Assembly: GCF_910592395.1 (NCBI RefSeq)
Contig: NC_088311.1
Coordinates: 5,582,501 to 5,646,500 of the forward strand
DNA from: Lineus longissimus
Lineage: Eukaryota > Nemertea > Pilidiophora > Heteronemertea > Lineidae
Direction of reading: 5' to 3'
Length of the DNA: 64,000 nucleotides
Part shown: piece after piece, positions 50,498-64,000 of the stretch
Layout of the letters: every line of letters begins with the position of its first letter
Numbering within the stretch: the stretch's first letter is position 1
Program-made: the position numbers and the translations under genes
The notes under the pieces: model-generated
Seen by the model: only the letters and a program-made list of their open reading frames with translations
What the model was told of the DNA's origin: nothing
Database searches by the model: none

Positions 50498-53357
50498 TCG
50501 GTTCTCATCTGTCCCGGTTGTCCGTTGGCCATTATTAGCAAAGCAATGCTAAATATGCTAACTTAATTGCAACTTTCTTCTAAGGGAGTAAATGGTCGCG
50601 AAGGCTGTGGGAAGTACAATAAGGGATGAAGCTGATGCTATGTTGAAGGAGTTCCCTCACCCGAAAGTGTAAGTTTCTGCCTTGGAAGTCCGCTTCAGAA
50701 CATTATCTTGACTATACTCTACTGTAGGCTTGTAACATAATTAGCTTGTCAAGTTAAGATGCTAGACCATACTTGTAGGCAATAGGTTTCTTTCGGTCTT
50801 TTCTTCTGCCAGCAACCGCCTGATGGTAAAGTGGAGGTAAATCGCATCACGGCGTGACCAACGTGGTTATCAAGAAGGTCCTTAGTTGAGGATTTACTGC
50901 AATTCAGTTAACGGTCACATCGAGGGTCCCTTCAGCCTTTTCAGCCTTTTCAGGATGATTTATTGACTTGGCTAATCTCCACGATTCTTACCTCGAAATG
51001 AAGTGGCGTTTGATAGAATTCCACTGAATGGTGTATTTGATGAGTGCACACCGCAGAGCCTAGGTGTGGGCTGAGTGAGGGCGCTTGGTTTGTCTATAAT
51101 TTAAGATTGCTGCTGTTGACAGGCCGAGGGCACTTGGAACCGGTATGGACTGATGGAGAATTAGAAGGGGCATGAAGTCCAGCAGGGTCACTCGAGGAGG
51201 AGATGCATCTCTAGACGCATCTGCAAACCCTCGTTTACATCAGCCTACTCGCTGGAACTTCTCGGAGTGATTTATGCCAGTTGTCGTGCAGTCACTAAGT
51301 GTTTATCATGAACAAATTATCGGGAAATGCACTTAAACTGCTGATAGTTGTTGACATCGAACTTGAAAATCATCTTGCTGATCTGCCTGACACTCCCACT
51401 GCTTAAGACTGATGCAGAAAAAAATGTGACGGAATCCAGGATTCTACATAGACTATGGCTGCACTAATTGGTGCCCTCACACACCAGTCGAACCCTACAG
51501 CCATTAAAACTTCTTCGGACGAAATGTTCGTCTTTTAGGCGTTAGCTTTACCTGAATATATACTTTGGAATCAAACATCACACCCTGTGTTCCTCAAGGA
51601 AAGTAAGCAAAAAGAAGGAAGTTGGTGAGTACATGCCACGTATCTTATTTATTTCGTTCGATTACCTATCCAACTAGGGTTAGATGTCGCCTTTATTCAC
51701 CCCGTCTATTAGGAGCAGACGATAACACATGGATCGGTGACGGGAAATCGATGGGCGACCGTCTCCGTTACCTGCAGCTCTGGTTCAAAGTACGACGAAT
51801 CGATATCGCCTCGGGCGCGACTGTCTTTAGAGGTGGTGGTCACCTCTGGACGAGGCACCTGTTGATCCCGTGTGTGGGTCGAGGACAGACGAAAAACTCG
51901 TCACAGGGCCAGTTTTGTCATTAATCAGGGCGACCAGAATGAAAAACAAGTGATATATAAAGAATATTTCAAATAGACTGTAAAACGTTCGATTCTGACG
52001 GATTTTCTATAAGGGGAAGAGGACATACGCCTCTCCACCATTAGCAGTGAGTTCCGAAACGATTATCAGAGAGACTTCCGGTCATATTGCCCAGCGAGTT
52101 CGTTGAACTGCATCCGCGGGCACTGGAGCGTCAGCCGGCTAAATCTCAGGGCGCTCTTTTTGGTGCGGGAGGTTTCGATTTAGTTTTTTTCTCGGAAGGT
52201 GACGAATGGCCACGTAGAGAAGACGACTTCGTGAGACGAAAGACGAAAACGGTCTTAAAGACGAAAACATGAATCGGTTAAATTCGAACGATTTTTATAA
52301 TAAATAAGGCCGAATTCAGTGATCATAAATCAATAATTGTTACAACTCGGTAACATTGATGCCATCCATCGTTCCGTAAGCCCATCACTTCAGTATAAAA
52401 AAATCAAATTCTGTCCAGAATCATGCATGATATGCTTTTTTGTTAGAAGCGCAAACAGAATTACTCAATCTTCGTTTTCCGATCACAACTGGGCTCAAAC
52501 CGTGGTATCAGATATTGAAATTATACCGGTATGCAACGATAGACGCAGTGAGTTTATCAAATAGAAAAACACTTGATCGCTTAAGATGAAAGCTAGCGTT
52601 TTTCTTCTAAATCGTCCAAACAAGAACAAATTGCTATTTTTGCTCCAACAACAATCGTTTGAATCGATATCAAGATTTGGAAAATGTCATAGTAACAGCA
52701 CTCTGATCAGCGAATTGAATTTATTTTTGTCTCGTTCGAATATATTTTTAAAAAAGCTTTTTTTCGTGCGGATATATAAGCCTACAGCTTTACTATCAAA
52801 AACATTGAAAATCTGTTGATTTCAAAACCAGATAGCGTGTTAGAGAAAAAGCACACTAGATCGGGAGGTTTCTTCTGCTATACATTGTACAATCATAAAA
52901 ACGTCTTCTCCACGATACTGTCTCATTTGCGATTGTCAAATCTATGATAAATTGTCGCTCTTGGCCCCTGAAATGAGTGGTAAACATATATGATTTAGCA
53001 TCCAACCCAAGAGACAGTCCTGGCACTCTGGTGGTACATGATCCATGAGAAATGCTCCGAAGGATAGTGCAGTTTCGCTAAGAATTAAAATGTTATAGCT
53101 GGGATCAATAGAATAATGTTCCAATGCAAGTGCGTTTTATCAAGTTGTGCTGTTGTTAGGTGGAAAGCAAAATTTGTGCTTGATTTGAGATAAGTAACTT
53201 GTTTCCCCCTTGATCGGCAAGCAGTGAGCTCGATTGAGCTAACAGATGACATGAAGTTTAAATAAACCAATGGCCCTGTCGTAGAAAACGAATATGCTGC
53301 ATGCTTTTTGCAAGTACAGCATACAAGAATACAAGTACACAGTAGTACACAGGTACG

Positions 53358-53405
53358 ACTATACAAGTACAGAAGTACAGAAGTACAGAAGTACAGAAGT
53401 ACAGA
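53358..53405. repeat. microsatellite, AGTACAGA unit
   Basis: Five consecutive copies of an 8-bp AAGTACAG unit. They are preceded from about 53325 by looser AAGTACAC/AGTACACA variants. It is likely length-polymorphic. Confidence 0.85.
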
Positions 53406-55204
53406 ACCAACTTTGTTTCATGCAGCAGAATAGCAAATACAAAAAGTTCACGAAAGGCTCATAATGACACCTGAATTTTTACCCTTCTGAATTTAGCACC
53501 TCAAATTTAGATGGATTTCTTGAATCGATCCCTCACGGCTACCGCCAAGTCTTCCGTGGAATAATTTCGCGTTAGGTTATTTTCTATGGGAATCATAGCA
53601 GGTGCTACAGAAAGATGCTTTGATAAAAACGCTCTGGCACGAGCAGCAAAAATACGGCAAAGAAGACTCAACTTTTTGATGCGTTTTTTTAAGTCGGCTG
53701 CGGTTTACATAGATGAGGGTGCTCATCCGTCAGTTTAATTCAGAACGGGATTCCGAGACGTTGGCCACTGAACAACTCAGGCAGTTTCGAAATGACTTCA
53801 GACAGAGCCATGCAATTACGAGATTTGTCATTATGTGCTATGCAAATTGACCTGTTTGTTCCCAACCTCGTCATCTATCGTATTCAAAAGATGACTATCC
53901 CGCAATCTTTGATTTTGATATCATGTTATAACCAGCTGGCGGTATTGCATGTTATATCATTCGCCTTCAAAGCGGTAAAAAAGTCACCAAACTCTTACCG
54001 AAATAGCCACCCATTGTTGCTTTACATTCACTTCTAAAATGAGTAATCATATTTTGATATCAAAGGCAAACTTCACTGAATTTACAGTGTTGATTTTGAA
54101 GCATGGAATGAAAAATTCTTCTGCCTGGAATAAATTGATGATGAATTTCATGATACGCTGCTTCATTTTTGTAAACATTTGGGCGCTTCGCGTCGTGTGT
54201 TTCGGAAATTTGATTACACACTAGTGCATACCGTAATAAGTAGTACCTTTCCCGAGGCTAATGATAAAGTTTACTTTCCTTGTTCTAACAGTTGCCACCC
54301 AAGCTCATTAAAATAAGAATCCTCCTCATCATTTGTGTTCATACAGATTTCAATAACAAAGCCAATACCCATTATAAAGATCTATTATTATATGTCTTCC
54401 CTCTGCTTAATTGCAACAGTTCGATGACGTAGACAGTGTGTTAGCCTAATTGAGCCTTCCTTTGATATAAGCTTGTGAAAGGTGCGGGCATGTCTCATCA
54501 CCTCTTTCATACCTGTGCAGTTTTTATTGAAGACTGAAAAACTAAGACTTCTTAGGAATTTCTGCTCAAGATGAGACAGGACTATTGGCTGTTTTGGGAA
54601 AAGCCTCAGCCGCGTATTCAGCTGGTTTGTTGTTGGCTTGAACCTGTAAGGGACCAAGCTCAGTTTGGTTTGATGGATGTGGCGATATTCTCGTGTGTGT
54701 TATACATGTACCCCCCAAAAGATATTAGCATGTCCATTTCAGGTTCATTTTGTCAATATGCAAGTAACACTCACTCAGGAATCTTATTCAGCCATCTCGA
54801 TATCCGGAGGCATGCTAACCTGCTATACCACGTGTTACAAATTGTATTCTCTACACATAAAAATTAAACCCACTCCGAGTTAATTTAAAACTGCTCTTCC
54901 CCTAGGTTATTAACCGTGTTTATGGTTGTAATTGACCATAATTCAAGAAAACAAATGGCTTGAATGCCGGAGGTTCTGTCCAGAAGCTAACATTTAACTC
55001 AAAGCGAACATGTAACCTTGGAAGCAATAAATTTCCACAAGGGAAAAAAGAAAAATTAGGAAGCCTACTGAACCATCTGGCTTAAGTTTTCATTCCGATC
55101 GCCCCCATCCATATGCATGTCATTGGTCGATATATTTAGGTTCCTTTGGCGCCAATTACTAGTTGCCGGTTACTTGATACCTGATCACTGATATCGAGAG
55201 TGTT

Positions 55205-55348
55205 ATAACATGTGCAGTACCCGGGCACCAGCAGTGTATCGACGGAGGGCACGTGGTTCCGCGCGGGATTCAGCGTGAGTTTGTGTATTTGGTTGGAGCC
55301 AAGGGAGTTGCCACGGATTTACCAAGTTGACATTAACCAAACGAAAAG
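55205..55348 (+). other. possible non-coding first exon or promoter
   Basis: A locally GC-rich patch (CCCGGGCACC, GGCACGTGG with a CACGTG E-box, CCGCGCGGG) in AT-rich surroundings ends at a strong donor, AAAAG/GTAAGC, at 55348/55349. It could be the 5' UTR exon of a plus-strand gene whose coding part lies beyond the window. Only base composition and the donor support this. Confidence 0.25.
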
Positions 55349-57184
55349 GTAAGCAACTAATAGTCTGTTTCCTCAAATTTCGCAACTAGTCTGTATGTAA
55401 TGATAAACCTGATGTGCTTTACAAGTCCCATGAAGCTTTCGAATCATCAGTAGTTTTTTCTAGGATTGAAAGGATGACCTCGCATTAATATGCTCTGCTC
55501 CGTGAAGTCACCCTTTCGAACGTATACCAACAACTTTCATCAGTCAACCCATAAAAATAGAAATCCTCCTCCCCTTCCTCTTCCTCCCCACCAATGATAT
55601 TTTTTTATCATCAAACTATACCTACAGATTTCTGCCTTTTTGTCAACTGGCTAACGGTTAGTCGGAAAAAGCTCTTTTACGACTATTTCCCTATAGTGCT
55701 AGTAGCACTATAAACAACCGACCAAAAAAAGTCGCTCTTGAACTAAGCCTGCATGGTACGCTGTTTCCTTTTTTGGTAAAATAGCACTTCTGACCGACTA
55801 ATCTCCTCAGGTTTGTCTTGGTTGTAGATTTCCCTTGAGAAACTCACCGGGTCTCGTGTAGTTTCCTTACAATTTCGCCAAGAAATTTACCGGAAGGTGT
55901 TGAAGACTGTTTCCGTGAGGCGGAAAATCCACCGAAGGGAGTCTTTACCGGCGCGTGAAATGCCTCCGCTTCACCGTGTGCCGTAATACATATCTCTCAG
56001 AATCAATTTTGTGCAGTCTGGTCTGGATTTTTCAAAATGACCAATTTCACTGCAAAAGTAGCCTTACATGAAGTTTCCTTTTATTGCTTTTGAGTTCTTA
56101 TTTGTAATTGGTTTTTTTTTCAAGCCTGCATGACCATCAAGATATTAAATAATGCTCAACTTCGAACTCAATTACCCTCCAGTTACAATTACTTCTAAGC
56201 AAATGTAACCTGTTTTAAAAAAGCGCTAAATTATAAGGTTGCCGATATCAAAGAACCAATTTACTATCTGAAATGGGTTGCTTTGAATCAATAGTATCTA
56301 CCGGTATTTCAATCCGTGGGCGCGAGGGTTTTTAATGGAAGCTATAGAAGCACATCATATCAATTTTAATTACCCGAGGAAGTTTGCCCCGATTTCAGTC
56401 CTGGGTCCCGGTTTAATCGGACCCAATGGATTCACTAAGACAACGCTCTCCTTGGCAGAAATCCCATAGCAAGTGGGAAGGTTTGATACTTGTCGCTCAT
56501 CCCAGCCCCTTTTTCCTTATAATCTACTCCGCCAGTGATAAATACCGCTAATTTTAATGTGTTGACGACCTTGGGTAAAAAGAACTCATCACATCTGTCT
56601 GTCCGGGGCACATACTAGCATTATCAGAAAAGAGTTGTTAACCTCCGGCAGAGGTTGGCAAATAACTGTCTCCCCGAGGGTGAAACTTGTATTTTTATCT
56701 CACCAAAGCTGCTCCCAAGGCAATTCGTTCTCTTGAAAAATTGAGATGATGCCGAACCTACTAGAACCTGCCGAAAAACCCTAAAAGGTTTTCAAAAGCT
56801 TTATTTCAAAGAGTGTACACAGATCGAAGTAAAATGTAAATGGCAGCGACACAGAATGTACTGGCGAGCAGTTGCTACCTTTGATCTCGGTAAATAGAAG
56901 AAACCTCGAAATATTCAATGCTGACAGGTTGCGTGTGGAAAGTTCAAAGGGTATACCCTTCTTTACCAGTAGAACTATCTGAAAGGCGCAAAGTAGCTTC
57001 CAGGTCGTTTATATGATCTACAAGGATATTGCGAATTCAATTTCGGTAGTCGTTGCACGGTGGCACTTTGTAGTCTTAAGGAAAGATATTGGATTGTTGT
57101 CAGCGGCAGCAGTGTATTGGTCATACTGCTGTTGTCAGTAATCGGCAAATCAAACAAGGATCTTGCGACATAGTCCTTCTTTAA

Positions 57185-57720
57185 AAAAGAAATTGTAACG
57201 TTTTCTTTGTTACGGTCAGAGCCTGCAAGGTATTCTAGTTGGAGAAAAGAAGCTTGTAACGTATCGGCACTTGAAAAAGAAAGTTTATAACGTAAATTCT
57301 TGTTCGTGAAAATATTATCACTTGAAAAAAGCTTGTAACTTATTCTAGCTTGAGAAAAGAAGCTTGTGACGTATCGACACTTGAAAAAAGAAGCTTGTAA
57401 CGTATCGACACTTTACAAAAATAAGCTTATGTAACGTATTCTAACTTGAGAAAAGAAGCTTGTAACGTATCGACACTTGAAAAAAAAAGCTTGTAACCGG
57501 TCTTGTTTCGGAAAAGAAGCCCTTAACGTATCGACAGATCATCTGAACAAAAGAAGTTTGAAACGTAACATATATATCAATATTTGAAAAAAGAAGCTCG
57601 TAACATGTTTTCATTTGAAGAAAGTTTGAAACGCATCGTTCTGAAAAAAAACCCCTGTAATACAATCTTACTTGCAAACTGAAATCTGTAACTAATCCAA
57701 TTTGAAAAAGAAATCTTTGA
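57185..57720. repeat. minisatellite, unit about 31-33 bp
   Basis: AGAAGCTTGTAACGTATCGA followed by CACTTGAAAA (or a TTCTAGCTTGAGAAA variant) repeats about 15 times. The best-preserved copies lie between 57240 and 57500, with decay at both ends. Two alternating unit types (ATCGACACTTG and ATTCTA(A/G)CTTG) suggest a dimeric higher-order unit. Minus-strand frames through it (Phe/Ser-rich) are by-products. Confidence 0.85.
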
Positions 57721-60700
57721 CGTCGAGTATATGTCTGCCTAATTGTACAAAATCATCTTGCAATGTCTGCCTACTGAGGCAATCGCGGGTTAGTTAGCAA
57801 GCTCCTAATTCTTCTTTACTTCGATGCGCCATGATTCACCAACATAACTCTCATACCTGCAGAATGGAAGTAGAGGTGATTGAAACTTTCGTGTTTTCGA
57901 GTTTAGACTGATGATCTTCGTACCAATGGCTAGTGCTCTGCACCTTGAGAACCTATCGAAGGAAAAACATCCGTTTGATGCCTCAATGGAGTAAGCTAGA
58001 GGAAACAGCGGGTCAAAACACTCTCTTCTCTGAAACAACATACCTTTGCACAACTAGAAGTTTTTTTCGTTGTAAAACGTGAGATTGTAAACATAAGTTA
58101 AGTGGATGTAATTAGTTTGTAATGAGCGAGGTGGTTGTCAGCTGTTTATTTCTATCAAAGTGAACATTTCCAATGTTGAAAAAATGCGACCACCTTTGAG
58201 AGAGGTTTGGCCTAGTCCCATTGTTACAAGTGCTTCTTCGTAATTTGAATCGCCGGATTCTTCGTAATTTCATTGCTGGATTAGAAAATTGAGATACTGA
58301 CGCTATTGGTCGGCGAAGCAAGGGTGATGACCTGCAAAGACCGGTGTCTCCGCCTAGTTTCTCAATATTGGAGCCTGCCGCATTGCGCAACCCACTTTTG
58401 GAGTGTAGGCATCAGTGATGTTATCGGTGGCTCTTCAAAGTTGAGCTCGATTAGTTTAACCTGTGAGCATAGGCTTTGACCAGTCCGCAGTCTCAACATG
58501 CACAGAGTTTCCAGCCTCGTTAACAGCGATGTATCTGACCAATGAAGCGAGTCTTGGGTTTCCTAGATCAGAGCCTTCCTTTGTCAATTAGGACTGCCAT
58601 GACAATTATTATTATTGTAAAAGGATAACGGTAATAGGCAAAACCGGCGTGCGGATGTCTATCAGTGTCCAAAATAATCCCTCTTTTGTATCCCTTATCC
58701 GACACTATAGATCTACCAGCATCCGTTCTCTGGTGAATTAACACTGGGCCCTGGCACCTGGCTACATCATTTTGTCTCGACAATGAGAGGGCGTACCGTC
58801 TTAATGATGAAGTTGAAGACTCAACAGATTCTGGAAAAGGCACAAAATTATTAATCACAGCGGATATTGTCATCAGAATGTACATGTTAATTAAAGAGCC
58901 AGAGCTTAGTTTTCCCTTTGACTCTGTGGTCCTAATCGAGCAGGGTGCTTAGCAACATAACACACCGATTCATTAGTCGGAGGTCGGAACAGTTTGGTCA
59001 GTCAAAGGTGACTTACTGGTACTCCCGATTGGCATTTTTGATAGTATTTGTACTCAACAGAAAATTTATAATTTATAAATTATATTCAGTATGTACGCAT
59101 TTATACAAATGGAATGTTCAAACTCAAGTTCAATTTTCAAATATTCGAAGGAAAGTTGTAAGCCTTTAAGAATACATGGTGGTATTCAATGGTATATACA
59201 AACGGCGCTTCGGTATTCCACTGAGAGTCTTTCACATTTGAAAGACTCTCGGTATTCTAAGACTGTGGGAGCCAGACTGGTTCGGAGGAAATATGTCATC
59301 AATTCTAGCCTGGGCTGTTGACAGATGAGTGAATTCTCTTGTGGCTTCCTTCATTATAAAAGTGACTTGTACGCGTAGCTATCCGGAACGGCTACTTTAG
59401 TCAGGGGTCGTCTGGTCCAGTCCCAAGGGACAGACCATACACGATGAGGAGTTATCTCCTTGACAGAGTGCATAGAGGGAATCAAAGAATATGGGATGTC
59501 CAAGATGTCATTAATTGAGGAGGATGAGATATCACCCTCAAGAACAAAAAACCCGCTCAAGTGAAACCAGGCCTTTGATTATACTGCGTGGACTTCGATG
59601 TGAGCATGTGCCATTTGCTCGAGCAACAAGGTGCTTGTCACTGGACAAGATTCATAAAAAAACACCAGGCTGTCTTCACTTCTTTCACCTTTCTCTGTAG
59701 ATCATGGTTCACCTGACCTGCTGGGTTTTAAACTATCATCCTTTAAAAAACACCGAAAAGAAAAATACTGGCATAACTCCTTTTCAGATATTCTAACATC
59801 TGTTGGAGGTAAACTTCGTGGTACGTTGGCTCCTTTGCATCTTGGTATTTTTTTACCGCTGTTGAAATATTTACGGACGAGCATAAACACGGGATCGACG
59901 AGTATTTGCAGGCTCTTCCCGCTACATTGCGAAGCGTTAAGATACCAAATGATCAGCAGATGCCATTGAAGAATACCACGTCAGACCTGAGATTTGATAA
60001 GCTCTCTCTAAGTCTACGAAGTCATAGCGTGACTTTAAAAGAGTTATTGGAAACTGATGGTCGCGTTTTATTTTGTTCGACTCTAAGAGAACCAATGAAT
60101 GTACCCAGTTCATTCGTTCTCTAAGGCATGCCATCACAGTGCAATGGTCCTCAAGCAAACGCCAAAAAACGACCATAAAACCCGGGTTTTGATATCCTGG
60201 GTTATGGTGGGTCTTGGTCGTCCGTCACTCCATGGCAAGGCGAAATTGGCAGCGTAGTCCTAGGACCAACCAGTAATATCTCAATAGTGATATTGGGACT
60301 TAGTTCAGCGTTATCCTACATGCATAAACTACAAAGTGATAAATACTGATAGATGGAAGAAAGCGTTTTAACAATCGATTCGTTTGTAGAGGAGGTGTAT
60401 GGATTATTTCGCCGCAATTATTGTGCAACCCCCACGACGATGATGTTTCAGTGCATATTTAACTAGAGACCTGAGTGTAAGTGCATTGTCGTAATATCGC
60501 ACAGGATTACGATGAGTTTTGGCAACATGAAGGTCTCCATCGTGATTTGAGGTGGATGCAGCTGATGATATTGAATAGCGCTTAATTGCTCGATCCGAGC
60601 TTATGATAAAAACCAAATCACTGCAAACAATGGTTATACCACAAGAATAATGAGTCAATCCATGGGATTACATGGTCCTCAAACGTGTATACAGCGAATT

Positions 60701-63700
60701 TGTAGCGATCATAGTGATGCCAAATGTTGACAGAACAGCACTGCAGCCGATTACCTGGCCAACATTATTGATGATGTTACAAATGATTTCAAGGCAAACT
60801 GGCGTCCGTATTTCTCCTGCCTTCATCTCCCCATCTTAATCACCTACTTGAACCGACACATCAAGTCAATAGGTATCTTTTCTGAACTTGAGGATACTCG
60901 ACCATGTCGAGAGTAGTTAGCCATGTCGAGATTAGTTATTAATCAAAACTAACAACCGTTCTATGCGTGTTATGATCTCGTGGAAGATTTAACTTCAAGC
61001 GAATAACTAATTTGGAAGGCTGTAGGCCAAAAAAGGTCCAGTTTCTCTCTAAACCAGATCATGTTGCATTCAAGAGAGATTCCCCCTAAGTTTCATTTTG
61101 CATAGCGCATTGAAAAGCACCGTATTAAACCGATCTAGCTCTAGCTATTAAGCGCGTCGCGGCTCAGCGTCGGTCATCGATTGCATCCCTCCGCAAGCAT
61201 GACGGCTCATCGTTTACTAATTTAGACACTTCCTCATAAATGTTAAGTGATTTCCTTTAGCAGAAGATGTCACATTAGTCGCGAAGGTAAACACCATGAC
61301 GTATGAGCCCATGGCGGTCATTATTGACATATCGGCTCGAAGTCTATTGGTTAACGATGGAAGTTTCTAACGCTGTCCAATGGTTTTGCAGATATCGCCC
61401 GAATACAAACGGGTAATCATTTTGAAATGGAATATTCGCACACGTATTACGTGTTTGCATCATTTCACGTATGACAAACTGGGATTTGCTAGCAGGCCAT
61501 ACGTTGAATAAAAATACATTTGTGCATGACTATGATTTTCATGTAATTGGCCAATGTCAGAAATGATATCCTCAGCAAATACATGTATAGGCACTCAGGC
61601 AATCGCGAAGCCTAAAGAAACATAGTCAGTTTGTTGTGAAAGAATCGCCGAACACAAGCTTTCTTTTGAACCTAGAGGAGTTCCATGTGATTTACCGATG
61701 TGGTAGAAATATATCCCGCTGCAAAGGTAAAGCGGGCCGTTTGATGTTGCTAATGCCTCTGATTGGCTAATATTCCACAGGTGTTTGTAAGTAACGGATT
61801 CCTGGTTAAACGGGTCCTCAGGGCTAAATCTGGTCAGCTCATTGATTGGTTAATATTGCTCGAGTGGACAGATTGATAGATCTCGTCACAGTATGCCAGA
61901 GGCTGTGTATATCGGGAGACTGATGCTTGAAGCAGTTGTGTTTATACTCGATGCATTTGCCAATGGTCCAGTGCAGATGAGACGGAATGAATTAGCGGGG
62001 TTGCGAGGCGATCATCCGGGTCCTTGAGCTGTCGTCAGCGCGACAGTTGCCGCTTGCGATGGCGCCAATTGCAACCAGGCGTAAGCAATGGGGATTTATG
62101 CCTCCAGCCTGAGACGGATATTTTCAGATATGGACATCAGAGATACTTCATCAGACAGAACTTCGGAATGTTATTGGAAGTCTTATTGATTAGTTTTCGA
62201 TTGATCGTTTTGCACGAGTTTGACAACACTTTGTCATCAGTTTACTGGTTTGATACCGGATTAGATTGACCGCACCATGGGTATGCGAGTCATCAATTTG
62301 CGAGGCGCAGGGTTTCCCACCAAATCCTTGGTTTCTGGTTGAAAAACTTGTGAAAATTATTTGGTCATTAGTTAGACTCCCTTGAATAATGTCTCTTCCA
62401 CGTCGGGGGCTACCCAATATAATTTATGCGTTAAGATTGCCAGCGGTAGTCCTTGAGAAAATGATTTCATGATATTTCAAATAAGATCTCACGGCATAAG
62501 TCTAAGGTGCACGTTTCCTTTCTGTGTGAATGGAGTTGGTATAGCGTAATACAATGCACGCATAACGTCTTCTCTGGTGCTGGTACGGCAATGGCGTGTA
62601 TCATTTTCGTTGAAAGAACCCGAAGTAAATTAACAGGAACAAGTCTTAATTTGAACTTCTCATCAGATCATCATCAGTGTGGTTGGATACCTCAACTGGA
62701 GTGAAAGCAATCAGCGCACGCAACTACAAAAAATATACGAAAGTTGACATATTCTCCAAGCCAAATGGTCTGTCTAATCGGCATGCATTTCTGGGAGAAG
62801 AACGCAACTTACAGTACACGCTACTTTAAAACACATCAGATGTTCTCATATTTCCGCAGGTTTTTTGTTCGGTATTTCATTCTTGGGTTGGCGTACCGGT
62901 ACTTAGACTATGTTCTTTTAGAAAGGAATAAATGTATCTTCCCCTAGCTGCAACGTATAAAACATGTAATTGATGATATACTGATGCAAAATATTGGTCA
63001 GGAGTGGTCGGACAAAAACACAATGCCAAGTTCACTGCTGTTAAAAATGAATTCACCAGAAGGACCAAGTAGCTCCACTGGGTGGTATAGCGTAAATATT
63101 TTCCATAAGCATCACTGCTGGAGACATTAGTGTCTTCTTTTTGTAGCGCTGAGAGTTCACACTGTGGCTGATATGAGTAGCTATCCAGAGGAATTGAATA
63201 TTGGTAGCGAGGTTATGAAGGTACTTTAGTGATGACGCTTCAAGGTTGTACCTAATTGACCGGGGTAAGCGAAAGAAAGAAGTGAGGTCGATTAAGAGAT
63301 GAACATGACAAGGTCATTTGCCTCATCACATGGATTAGATAGGCCTACTTAATGTTGTTGATTGATTGAATACATATACCAGTCTCACAAAATGTGATAT
63401 AGTTGTATTAGCACAGACTTCCGAGCCACCTTAATTAATACTAGTATATAGTCGCATCTGAATGATTCAGAAGACGGCACTTTGCAATAACTGCTGTATG
63501 CCTTTACTTATTCATAGTTAATCTTTAACACGGATCTTAATTTGCAGGTGTTGTACTCTTATGAATCACAAATGGGCACAAGGTCAATTTGAAATGGCCA
63601 TTCTCCTGAATATTTAATTCCACAAGAGAGAAACCATTAAAAAACTGTCCGATGAGTACATTTATTGTACTAATAAAAACTTCGAAATACAGGTGGTAGA

Positions 63701-64000
63701 CCTTTACTGCGATATGAGTCTGATATTGTAAATGTGGTTGATCAAGTTCAACTAAAGATAGTACGAACACCGGGGTGTTTGATAGGATAAAAATGCGTGC
63801 TTGGTATGATAAAAGTATGTATTTATTCTGTTGTCTATTGGCTATCCATCAATCATAGCTTTTTATAACTACAGGTGTTTTCTTGGTGCCTCCTGTGAAG
63901 TATCCCTGGGCACATAATCTGTGTTCTGCAAACCGCACAGGCAACGAAGATACATTGCAGGGCCACGGTGGCTCTCACACAAATGCTAACAGAACGCATG
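57721..64000. other. stretch without a recognisable coding gene
   Basis: No frame exceeds about 105 aa and none shows a known motif or splice-supported structure. Two overlapping plus-strand frames at 59700-60120 look compositionally protein-like but need a frameshift and are unrecognised. A perfect 12-bp stem occurs at 59223-59250. The rest appears to be unique intergenic or intronic DNA. Confidence 0.5.
59223..59250. repeat. perfect 28-nt inverted repeat
   Basis: GAGAGTCTTTCA, a four-base loop, then the exact reverse complement TGAAAGACTCTC. GGTATTC lies on both sides as a short direct repeat. It could be a small hairpin or the footprint of an insertion. No adjacent coding feature gives it a role. 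Confidence 0.7.

Larger units (their letters stand above)
50600..57180. other. stretch without a recognisable coding gene
   Basis: Open frames here are 100 aa or shorter, unrelated to families I know, and lack consistent splice structure. Contents noted: a short tandem microsatellite near 53360-53405, a possible non-coding first exon ending at 55348, and AT-rich unique DNA otherwise. Confidence 0.5.

Noticed and set aside
59702-60124. Two overlapping plus-strand frames that read like protein
   Set aside because: They need a frameshift near 59910 to join, and no family is recognised. They could be a decayed retrocopy or chance.

Overview
This is a nuclear stretch of an AT-rich bilaterian animal genome. 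Genes have many short exons with GT-AG introns and AATAAA signals, and cilium genes and a Toll-like receptor are present. A marine invertebrate is likely. A marked excess of the palindrome TACATGTA (about 20 copies seen by eye, about 1 expected by chance) is a genome-wide type of signature, but I cannot name the species or phylum from it.

Layout. (1) 20-3,030: last five coding exons and 3' UTR of IFT74 (+ strand). (2) About 3,030-15,700: no convincing gene, only decayed tandem repeats near its start. (3) 16,345-29,069: a complete 18-exon EFCAB7 gene on the minus strand, encoding 759 aa with three canonical EF-hand loops. (4) 29,070-30,234: a bidirectional promoter region. (5) 30,235-36,547: a complete 9-exon plus-strand gene encoding 1,395 aa, with one 3,246-nt exon that holds six nearly identical 60-residue repeats and an Asp-rich tract. 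(6) 37,055-39,215: a tandem array with a 320-bp higher-order period. (7) 39,911-44,992: a complete 13-exon ALG6 on the minus strand, encoding 509 aa, with a fold-back mobile element in intron 1. (8) 45,137-46,144: a duplicated promoter-like segment around an inverted repeat. (9) 47,063-49,699: a single-coding-exon Toll-like receptor of 878 aa. (10) 49,700-64,000: no recognisable coding gene, with a few simple repeats.

The main result is in the middle. From memory of the human map, ALG6, ITGB3BP (CENP-R) and EFCAB7 are consecutive on chromosome 1p31.3, with ITGB3BP head to head with EFCAB7 and tail to tail with ALG6. This window has EFCAB7(-), an unknown gene (+) and ALG6(-), which is the same order and orientation. 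The unknown long, repeat-bearing protein with a helical C-terminus is therefore the positional counterpart of ITGB3BP/CENP-R, a small inner-kinetochore subunit. Sequence similarity alone would not have revealed this.

IFT74 (intraflagellar transport) and EFCAB7 (ciliary Hedgehog signalling) both act at the cilium. ALG6 is an ER glycosyltransferase and the TLR an innate immune receptor. I see no evidence that the genes are co-regulated beyond the shared EFCAB7/middle-gene promoter. All exon models were built by hand from splice sites, reading phase and remembered human homologues. Total lengths are divisible by three and all phases close.
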